From Batkoa obscura (taxonomy: Eukaryota > Entomophthoromycota > Entomophthoromycetes > Entomophthorales > Batkoaceae), in assembly GCA_030770535.1 (NCBI GenBank), contig JASVEC010000009.1, positions 1,054,001 through 1,118,000 of the forward strand: a stretch of 64,000 bases of DNA, in the 5' to 3' direction. Positions within the stretch are counted from its first letter, which is position 1. Each line of letters opens with the position of its first letter. The translations under genes and the position numbers were made by a program. The notes under the pieces were generated by a model that saw only the letters and a list, made by a program, of their open reading frames with translations, made no database searches and had not been told where the DNA came from. Shown here one piece after another: positions 56,681 to 64,000 of this stretch.

Positions 56681-58099
56681 TTAGCTTCTAAGATAAACAT
56701 TTATCATTGTATTCTTTCTAATTTCTTTATGAGCCTTTTTATCATAAATTGGAGCAATTAACAATAATGGAGCTGTAGGTTTATATTGTGAAATACTAGG
56801 CCTTTGGGAAAATATGTTTGATACATCAGAAAAAGAGTCGAGAGGAGATAGAAGCCTTAAAAATGGTTTCACAGCATTCATTAATGGTCCAGTCATATTT
56901 GATAAACTAGAGAGTGATGTTTTAAAAAGTCCTCTTATTTGTTTATTAGTATTTTTAGGGAGAAAGCTATAAATTTTAATTGATTCAAGGTTTGGAAATA
57001 AAGATAAGAAGGAAGCGAGATCTTGAAGGGTATCATCAAACCTATTTACAACAATTTGTTTTATAAAATTGCACTTAATTGAATCATTGCTTATATCAAT
57101 TGTATCTAGAATTCCAGAATCAGGTTCACTAATGTCCATCTTTTGAATATTTGGTAATAAATAAATGGCTTTTAATACATCTATTGATAGTCTTTTAACA
57201 AATATTTCCTTTAATGTTGATAATTTCAAAAAACTATTATCAATAGGATATGTTGAACCAAGAAAGCCTAAGCAAGCGATATTACCCCCTTCAATAAATT
57301 TGATACTATTACAATTCTCATTGATTCCAAAATACTTTCCAGATTGATCAATGAATTTTACCCTCTTTAATTTTTGTAAGTTTCCTAAACAACTAATATC
57401 AAGCTCTTCAAATTCTCCTCTAATTTCTAGTTCTAAATTGGAATTAAAATTTATATCGGGATTGAATCTAGGAGGTGTAAATAGGGTTCCAGAAGTAGCC
57501 AAAATTAATCTTTTTAGCCTGTTGAATTTTGTTTTAAGTAGCTCTATACCATCAAGATTCAAATGGTGGTCTGAAAAGAATACAAATATTCTTAAATTGC
57601 TTAAATTACGATGTTGAATTGTTGCGTTGATAGATATATCATCCCCTCCAATTATAAGAGTTTCAACCTGATCTAAACAGTTATCAAAAAAAGCTGGTAA
57701 CTTGGCCATCCTATAAGAACATACAAATAACCTTTTTAAGTTTGGAAACTTAATTATTGTTTCATCGAAAATACCCATATTTTCATTGGTAACAGCAAAT
57801 GAAGCCGTATAATCCATGGATGTTACATTTTGACATTGGTTTATATATTCAAGATTCTTATTTCCTATATCTATATGTTTCATCAATAGTGGGTTCTCTT
57901 TAATAAATCGCTCTTGATGATCTGAATATTTTTGAGATAAGCGGAAATCTGAAGACATTAACTTTTGCTTAATAACATAATTGACGATTTTATAGATATA
58001 CTTATTTAACAGTCGATAATTAAACAATTCATCTGGTTTTACTAATTTGAATATCGCTTCTAGTACAATGTCTGGTAGTTGATCAAATTTGATGACCAT
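56681..58099 (-). CDS. F-box protein with leucine-rich-like repeats, copy 1
   Basis: Single exon, 472 residues. The F-box is at residues about 3-45 (IKFDQLPDIVLEAIFKLVKP and DELFNYRLLNKYI). The rest is a degenerate LRR-like array with recurring LPNLKRL, LKRLILATSGTLFTPPRF and CLGNLQKLKRV. F-box proteins link substrates to the SCF ubiquitin ligase; the C-terminal part would bind the target, here unknown. It is paralogous over its full length to 59034-60458 (474 residues), and both end INVYLRS/INIYLRD. Differences between the two are spread evenly, so the duplication is not recent but both are under coding constraint. Confidence 0.9.
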   Translation of the reverse strand: MVIKFDQLPDIVLEAIFKLVKPDELFNYRLLNKYIYKIVNYVIKQKLMSSDFRLSQKYSDHQERFIKENPLLMKHIDIGNKNLEYINQCQNVTSMDYTASFAVTNENMGIFDETIIKFPNLKRLFVCSYRMAKLPAFFDNCLDQVETLIIGGDDISINATIQHRNLSNLRIFVFFSDHHLNLDGIELLKTKFNRLKRLILATSGTLFTPPRFNPDINFNSNLELEIRGEFEELDISCLGNLQKLKRVKFIDQSGKYFGINENCNSIKFIEGGNIACLGFLGSTYPIDNSFLKLSTLKEIFVKRLSIDVLKAIYLLPNIQKMDISEPDSGILDTIDISNDSIKCNFIKQIVVNRFDDTLQDLASFLSLFPNLESIKIYSFLPKNTNKQIRGLFKTSLSSLSNMTGPLMNAVKPFLRLLSPLDSFSDVSNIFSQRPSISQYKPTAPLLLIAPIYDKKAHKEIRKNTMINVYLRS

Positions 58100-58204
58100 T
58101 TGAATATAGAATGGTTGAAAAAATTATTATGCATTTAGTTTTGAAGTGAGTTCATCTTTTCAAGGGAGAAATTTAATGTCGTAGTCTATTGGTTGAAATA
58201 ACCC

Positions 58205-58426
58205 ATGTTCGCTTTTGATTTTACTTCAATTTTATTTAAGCGAGAATTGGGATTTATTCTTTTGTATTTATTAAGTTTAATAATAATAACTTTCTCTATT
58301 TTTGTATTTAGTAAATGCAAAATTATAATTCCCAATCCACGTTTAAATCGAATCAATATCACAGGAAACGAATCAACTCTATTAGGAACAGAACATTGGC
58401 AAAAAATTTGGAGTAAAAGACCATAA
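58205..58426 (+). CDS. Small single-span membrane protein ORF, 73 aa
   Basis: MFAFDFTSILFKRELGFILL opens a frame with one strong hydrophobic span (residues about 15-38) and a C-terminus ESTLLGTEHWQKIWSKRP. It is divergent from F-box copy 1. The last third of the frame and following ~130 bp recur upstream of F-box copy 2 (60596-60793), where the frame is broken and lacks the membrane span. Real gene or not is open; no family recognised. Confidence 0.4.
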   Translation: MFAFDFTSILFKRELGFILLYLLSLIIITFSIFVFSKCKIIIPNPRLNRINITGNESTLLGTEHWQKIWSKRP

Positions 58427-59033
58427 AAACAAGTTTACTAAAACAACAAAAGGAACTAAAATACAACAAGATTCAATAAATTCCAAGTATTATGACATAA
58501 TACATGGATAGGTATAAACCAATATTCCATCGACTTCCATTATTCGAAACTTCTAATAATGTTATTAGAAATTAAGTGTACTTTTATTAATATAACAAAT
58601 ATTTTAGTAATAAAATGTTACGAATTGCAAATATGCTGGGGTTTATATGAAGCTTTGGCAAATGACTGTTGGTCCAATAGTAGAAGTCCACTGGAGTTGA
58701 AAATTGATATACATAATCTAGCTAAATTTTGGAATAGATTTATAAATTTAAAGTTTAAATCCATAATTGAATATCAAAGGTATCATCACTCAAAGTCATA
58801 CATATTATCAATATACTTCCCAATAGATGTTATTTACAATATAAAGTAGTTTTTATAAGCATAATACTGCAAACTGCTATAAAAATAAATCATCATTTTA
58901 TAATGATAAATAGCATTATAGCAAAATTTTAGATAGCATATTGTATTTTTTAAAATTAAAATTAAATAATAAATCCAACTACAGTAAAATCATTTATTGC
59001 AGTTAACACAACAGGTGAGAGACAGCTATTAAT
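58427..59033. other. Intergenic; duplicated segment and short frame
   Basis: 58365-58560 is repeated at 60596-60793. A 96-codon frame at 58559-58849 has no family and no support, so it is not called. Confidence 0.5.
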
Positions 59034-60458
59034 TCAATCTCTGAGATATATATTTATCATTGGGTTCTTTTTAATTTCATTATAAACCTTTACATTACCA
59101 ATCGGAGCAATAAGTAACAATGGGGCTTTAGGTTCATATAATAGGATATCAGACTCTTGCGAGAATATATTTACTATGTCATACAAAATGTTTAAAAGAG
59201 TTAGGCGGTTCAGTAATGGCTTGATAGTATTTACTATTGGTGCCATGATATTTGATAGACTATAAAAAGGGACTGCTAAAATATCACTTATTGGATTGCC
59301 TATATATATAGGAAAAAAACTGTAAATTTTAATTACTTCAAGATTTGGGAATAAAGACAAAAAGCAAGCGAAATCCTCAAGGGTATCATTAAATCTACTC
59401 ATGGTGATCTGTTTTATAAATTTACATTGTAATTCATCCTCTTCGAAATAAACTGTATCCATGACTCCCTGCTCAAATTCAGTAATGTCCATCTTTTCAA
59501 TATTTGGCAATAAAGAAATTGCCCCCAATATTTCTATTGAAAACTCTTTGATAAACACTTCTTTTAAGGTCAATATTTTCATAAAACTATCATCAATTTG
59601 GTATTTTGAACCAAGAAAGCCTAAGCTAATGATATTACTTCCCTCAATAAAGCTCATGTTGTTATTATTCTCGTTTATTTCAAAAACCTTGCCAGAGTAA
59701 TCAATTAACTTTAGACTCTTTAATTTTTTTAGGTTTCCTAAACAATTGACATCAAATTCTCTGAATTCACCTCTAATTACTAATTCTAGATTGGAACTGA
59801 AATTTGTATTGGGGTTGAATCTAACAGGAGTAACAAAAACCCCAGAAGTCCCTAGATATAGCTTCTTTAATTTACTAAATTTTTTTTTAACCATATCTAG
59901 TCCATCAAGGCGCAGATCGTCTTTAGAATATATTACAAGTACCTTCAATTTCTTCAAAGTGTGATACTTGATTATATTCTTAAGGATTATGTTTTTTCCA
60001 CCAATTATAAGCTCTTCTACCTGATCTAAATAATTATCAAATATATCTGGTAACCTTGTGCTTGCAAAAGAAAACATTTTTAAAATTTTCAAGTTTGGGA
60101 AATTAGTATTTATTTTAATGCTATTATCAATACCACTGCTATCGTTAATATCGCCAAGCGGGTTCTTATATTCCATCGATACTACGTTTGAGCAATAGTT
60201 TAAATACTCAATATTTCTATTGTCTATCTCCATATGTTTTATTAATAACGGATTCTCTTTGATAAATTTGGTTTGATGATTTGAATACTTCCGAGATTTG
60301 AGGTACGCTGAGTTTATTAATTTTTTTCTAATAACATAACTAACAATTTTGTTGATGTATTTATTTAACAGCAGATAATCAAATAGCTCATCTGGTTTTA
60401 CTAATTTAAATATCGCTTCTAGCACAATATCTGGTAGTTGATCAAAGTTGATTGACAT
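59034..60458 (-). CDS. F-box protein with leucine-rich-like repeats, copy 2
   Basis: Single exon, 474 residues, tandem paralogue of 56681-58099 in the same orientation. F-box: INFDQLPDIVLEAIFKLVKP and DELFDYLLLNKYI. The same LRR-like blocks follow (LEYLNYCSN-type, LPNIEKMDIT, FLGSKYQIDDSFMKILT). An SCF substrate receptor by family; the target is unknown. The leader upstream of each copy contains the short duplicated segment, showing the duplication took in 5' flanking sequence. Confidence 0.9.
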   Translation of the reverse strand: MSINFDQLPDIVLEAIFKLVKPDELFDYLLLNKYINKIVSYVIRKKLINSAYLKSRKYSNHQTKFIKENPLLIKHMEIDNRNIEYLNYCSNVVSMEYKNPLGDINDSSGIDNSIKINTNFPNLKILKMFSFASTRLPDIFDNYLDQVEELIIGGKNIILKNIIKYHTLKKLKVLVIYSKDDLRLDGLDMVKKKFSKLKKLYLGTSGVFVTPVRFNPNTNFSSNLELVIRGEFREFDVNCLGNLKKLKSLKLIDYSGKVFEINENNNNMSFIEGSNIISLGFLGSKYQIDDSFMKILTLKEVFIKEFSIEILGAISLLPNIEKMDITEFEQGVMDTVYFEEDELQCKFIKQITMSRFNDTLEDFACFLSLFPNLEVIKIYSFFPIYIGNPISDILAVPFYSLSNIMAPIVNTIKPLLNRLTLLNILYDIVNIFSQESDILLYEPKAPLLLIAPIGNVKVYNEIKKNPMINIYLRD

Positions 60459-60595
60459 TTGAAAGTGGAATAAGCGAAAAGGAAGTACAACTATTCATTA
60501 TCCTACTTTTTTGATATATGCTTATATCCTTATGACCAAAACTTGATGAAGTTCTATTGGCCAAAACAATACACATTCTCCCTTTGATTTCGAAA

Positions 60596-60793
60596 GGAAC
60601 GAATCAACTCTATTAGGAACAAACAGTGGCAAAAAATTTGGAGTAAAAGTCTATAAAGACAAGTTTACTAAAATCGTGGAAGGAGCTGAAATATAATAAG
60701 CAATTCAGAAATAGTTTCAAGGTATAATGATATAGATATATGAACGGTTACAAACCAATATTTCATCGACTTATGTTATTCGAAACTACTTTA
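60596..60793 (+). repeat. Segmental duplication of 58365-58560
   Basis: Both contain GAATCAACTCTATTAGGAAC, GGCAAAAAATTTGGAGTAAA and CATCGACTT...TTATTCGAAAC in the same order, offset by about 2.23 kb. It is the flank of the tandem F-box duplication. Confidence 0.85.
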
Positions 60794-61052
60794 TTTAATC
60801 TTATAGCAACATTATTTTTATTTTTTAGTAAATGTTGTAGTAAACTGTGCTTAAAAGTTGTACTATTATTTAATAAACATAGCTTTTATTTATCATATTA
60901 CTCAATGTTAATCTTGGATAATATTAACTTATAACTGGAATTTTAAAAAAATTAAAAATACTATTAAAAGCAATTTTGTTTTGAAATAAAATTATTTTTA
61001 TTTTATGATATAGGTTGGAAACACTTTTAATGAAAATCCGATAAATAGTTAT

Positions 61053-61149
61053 ATGAAGGTGTTTTTTTTGTTTCATCACTTTTTCCATTTTTTAAGCGCT
61101 ATTTGAGCGGAAAGATTGTTAGTAAAATTCTTAAAAGTACATCCTTCAT
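61053..61149 (-). mobile_element. MITE family A, copy 16 (matched changes at both ends)
   Basis: Ends ATGAAGGTGT and ACATCCTTCAT: the GGGG of the left tip became GAAGG and the right tip changed in step to CCTTC, so the inverted repeat is kept. Confidence 0.85.
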
Positions 61150-61403
61150 ATCTTAACAAAAATGTAAAATTTTATATAAAAATCCTAACTTAAACAACAA
61201 TTTCATAATTTAATTTTTAAAAAATATTGCAAAACCTCAAGTCAATGCTATTGGAAGTGAACAGATCATTGTAGTCTTTGAAAAGTTTACTGAAATGTGT
61301 TACTAAAAATCAATATAACTATTATTTAGGTTATTACACGCTTTGTTAAAAATAAACTAGCCGTTTATACGTTGATAGCATCTGATTTATTCCCAATGAA
61401 CAT

Positions 61404-61503
61404 TTGGGGATGTATTTTTTTGTTTAAAGTTTTTACTAACAATTATCCTACTCAAATAGCGCTTAAAAGATGGAAAAAGTGATGAAACAAAAAAACATCC
61501 CCG
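61404..61503 (+). mobile_element. MITE family A, copy 17
   Basis: TTTGGGGATGT start, GTTTAAAGTTTTTACTAAC block, CTCAAATAGCGCTTAAAAG core and AACATCCCC end. Confidence 0.85.
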
Positions 61504-62390
61504 TATATTTTTTTTGGTGATAAAGATATACTTTGATATTAAAACAGTTATATTTAAATTTGTTTAAATGATTTAGGAGCATCAGAGATAGCAACAAAGT
61601 AATAATTACAATTAACATATGAATATATAGGGACATTTAATTTTAAAATCAATTACAATTTATATAAACATAAATTATTAATCAAAAAGAGTTGCGATAA
61701 GCACTATTTTTATCTCTTTAATTTGTATCTATAATAACCATTTAGACATTGTATAATGATTATCTCTCTTCTTTCAGTTTTTTAGATGCATCCGATGCTA
61801 TTCTTTTTTAATAATATCATCGAAAAACATAAACTTACAAGACTAGATGTTGAATTTTATAAGCTTTTTTAAATATTATAATTCAAATTCTAGTTTTATA
61901 GCCTTTATTCACTTTATTATTAGTATAGAATCTATGTATACATTTTATAAATAGTATTTTCGTCAAATTCTTTATTTGATATATGTTCCTGCTTACACTT
62001 GATTTGAAATAGTAGTTTATTTTATGTAAGCTTGCTTACATGTAGTCTTCAGATCATTATATATTATTGGAAAAATAATAACTACTTTAGCTTAAAGTTC
62101 TTTTTTTAGATCTCTACCTGCTATATGTCAATTTCACTTTTATTGTCAAGAAGACAAATAGGGTTATTTAATTCCAATTATATAGTTTTAGTTTTTTCTT
62201 AGCTTGCTAGTTTAATTTACTTATTACTTATTGAAATTATATTGAAAATAAAATCTAATAAAGTTTTCAAAATTTTTTTAGGAAAAGAGAATAGACATGA
62301 CTTATTTTTAACAAATAAAATTCCAAATAAAACTCTTAAATTAAATTCAAATTTAAATTTCCTGAAAATCGCAATCTTTTTTTAAAAAAA

Positions 62391-63280
62391 ATGGCACCAA
62401 AATCAAAATCAAAACCAAGCCAAGAAGTAAAGATAGACGAAGTATTTTACTACATCCCTAATATAATAGGTAATAATCATTTTCATAAAAGCGAATCTCT
62501 TAACACAATTGAATCCTTTATTAGGCTACACTCGAATACTGTTAGTCGGCATTTCATTATATTACATGAAGGGCAATCCATTAATATTTGTAATCAATTA
62601 CATGATATCATGTGCTTTAGATGCTTTAGACGGCTTCGCAGCCAGATATTTTAATCAGTGTTCTAAATTTGGAGCAGTTTTAGATATGGTTACTGATCGT
62701 TGTACAACTACCTGCTTATTGTGTTATTTAGCAGCGGTTTATGAACCATATTCAATCTTTTTCCAGTTTTTGATCTCCCTAGATATTTCTTCCCATTATA
62801 TGCATATGTATAGGTAAACGATTTTTTATATTTCTAAGCTTTGGAATGGTGCTTATAGTGTTTTTTATAGTTCCCTTACGTCTGGCGCCACCTCTCATAA
62901 ACAAGTGGACGAAAACCAGAATTTTCTATTGAGGGCGTATTATCATAATAAGGTAATTTTATTTTATTTTATTTATATTATGGATTTAATTAAGACAAAA
63001 TAGGTTGTATTATTTTTAGTATGCGGTTTTAACGAATTGTTTTTTGTGGGACTATATTTAATGCACGAAGACCAATATTCCGCATGTAAGTTTATAATTA
63101 TTTTCAATTAGAGCACTATATTCATATATTCTTTAATTAGATAATTACTTATATTACTGGTTAACTTGTTCTATGGCCCCCTTTTTTATTTTTAAAAACG
63201 TCCTTAATGTTATTCAATTTATGGAAGCATCCAAAAGTTTGGCTAGGGTGGACGTTATCGAACGTTCAAAGAAAAATTAA
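62391..63280 (+). CDS. PIS1: Phosphatidylinositol synthase PIS1 (5 exons)
   Basis: Transfers myo-inositol to CDP-diacylglycerol in the ER membrane, making PI. Spliced product of about 223 residues: VFYYIPNIIGYTRILLVGIS, then the CDP-alcohol phosphotransferase motif DG-x2-AR-x8-G-x3-D-x3-D as DALDGFAARYFNQCSKFG with AVLDMVTD. HYMHMYSSLTSGATSHKQVD is diagnostic for the family. LVCGFNELFFVGLYL matches human CDIPT (LCAGNELFYCLLYL). Introns after IIG, MYS, YHNK and SAY; the acceptor before VVLFLVCGF is the one that keeps the motif. The gene is on the + strand upstream of NTAQ1. Confidence 0.95.
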
Positions 63281-63610
63281 TTTTTATTTTAAAAACATTA
63301 TTTTAATACTCTTTCTTTTATTTTTATTGCTTGTTGCTTATTTCAAATTATAGTTTGTAATTATAAATCAGAGACAAATAAAGATAACTATATGGTATAT
63401 GTTTAAAAATTAATTTTTTATGTTATTAAATGATCAAAAATTAGATTATTATGAAATAAAATAATCAATAATGGTGAGAAAATAAAAGTCGCGCTCAACT
63501 GCTATATTACATTATATTATATAATTATAACTATATTTTGCATTACATTTATGCATTAAGTAACACAAAATTTAAAATCAAAAAAGGATTAAGTGAACTT
63601 TTTAAATAGA
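63281..63610. other. Intergenic, nothing recognised
   Basis: AT-rich gap between PIS1 and the next gene. Confidence 0.55.
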
Positions 63611-64000
63611 ATGGATGAAAAGATACGACAAAATATAGAAGCACAATACGAATACTTTCATTACTCCAAAAACTACTGCGAAGAAAACATATACCAATTA
63701 ATCCGAAGTCTAAAGCACTATTTTGAGCAGGACTCATTTTTTAATCAACTAACCCCTTTTTTTTATCCTACATTTATCATCAATCCTTGGAATAAGGTAT
63801 AATTTGAATTATTTAGTTGCTTTGAAACTAGTTTTAATTTTTAGTGCAACAATATTTATATTAATATCTAACTATTTCACTAGGTCCCAATATGGAAACA
63901 AAAGTTAGCAGCTGAACCAAATTTACCAATAATCTGGGTAAAGTGTCACATTTAAGTTAATTATAGAGATATTTCAAAGGTGTATTAAACGGTTCTTTTA
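63611..64000 (+). CDS. NTAQ1: N-terminal glutamine amidohydrolase NTAQ1, partial (5' part)
   Basis: The frame starts at MDEKIRQNIEAQYEYF. YSKNYCEENIYQLI matches the human NTAQ1 catalytic-Cys region (CYCEENIWKL), with Cys at residue 23. An intron follows INPWNK, then VPIWKQKLAAEPNLPIIW, matching IPIWKQQ and VIWDYHV of the family. A donor GTAAAG after IIW leads out of the window, so the catalytic His and Asp are not seen. The enzyme deamidates N-terminal Gln to Glu in the Arg/N-degron pathway. It is absent from S. cerevisiae, where NTA1 does both steps. An upstream in-frame GTG is not taken as the start. Confidence 0.9.

Larger units (their letters stand above)
60459..62390. other. Intergenic with duplicated fragment and two MITE copies
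   Basis: 60596-60793 is the copy of the 58365-58560 segment. Family A copies lie at 61053-61149 and 61404-61503. No other gene recognised up to PIS1. Confidence 0.6.

Noticed and set aside
58559-58849. 96-codon plus-strand frame
   Set aside because: The first part overlaps duplicated flank and the paralogous segment does not keep the frame.
1-64000. LTR retroelements, virus-like elements, CRISPR arrays, telomere repeats
   Set aside because: I saw no reverse transcriptase, integrase, capsid-like or long-terminal-repeat signature, no regularly spaced direct repeats and no TTAGGG arrays.

Overview
The window looks like a piece of a very AT-rich fungal nuclear genome. Genes are split by many short introns (about 45-60 bp, GTAAGT-like donors, TAG acceptors), coding regions use the standard code, and gaps between genes are long and A/T-dominated. 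A compact U1 snRNA gene of about 156 nt with human-like loops is present. The gene set (EF-2, SYF2, ENP2/NOL10, PIS1, a TTP/TIS11-type CCCH protein, a GH18 chitinase with a C-terminal chitin-binding module) is fungal. It also holds families that budding yeasts lack but animals keep (TMEM234, NTAQ1, RNF5, Siva-like). My inference is an early-diverging fungus of the zoopagomycete/entomophthoromycete kind (Conidiobolus-like). The species cannot be fixed from the sequence alone.

Layout. 1-15.5 kb is gene-poor: the U1 gene, one membrane protein of unknown function, a Pro/Tyr-rich protein, a secreted Gly/Tyr-rich protein, a secreted protein with a Kunitz-like domain, and ten of the 17 copies of a ~100 bp inverted-repeat element. 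16-24 kb is gene-dense: a truncated single-thioredoxin-domain copy, a full two-domain membrane PDI, SYF2 and a YDJ1-type J-protein. 26-32 kb holds three secreted proteins side by side (5'-nucleotidase, chitinase, Asn-rich repeat protein). 33-40 kb has ENP2, a small unknown gene and EF-2. 43-44 kb has the CCCH protein. 46-60 kb has an F-box family (two intact tandem copies and one decayed inverted copy), an intron-rich unknown gene, TMEM234, RNF5 and the Siva-like gene. 62-64 kb has PIS1 and the start of NTAQ1.

Working together. ER and secretory functions recur: PDI, a J-protein co-chaperone, a tail-anchored RNF5 E3 ligase and PI synthase serve the secretory pathway. Several genes encode cell-surface or secreted products (chitinase, nucleotidase, Asn-rich and Gly/Tyr-rich proteins, the Kunitz-like protein) that would suit an organism living on or in animals. 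This is not an operon-type arrangement, and neighbours are not obviously co-regulated.

Most interesting: (1) a dispersed ~100 bp MITE family with 17 copies, including a head-to-head pair sharing private variants; (2) two further terminal-inverted-repeat elements; (3) micro-exons of 4, 14 and 15 nt needed to restore conserved protein motifs; (4) a Kunitz-like six-cysteine domain in a fungal secreted protein; (5) a Siva-type zinc cluster; (6) a tandem PDI duplicate with CKYS in place of CxxC; (7) the U1 gene with its TATA box. No LTR retroelement, virus-like element, CRISPR array or tRNA was recognised.
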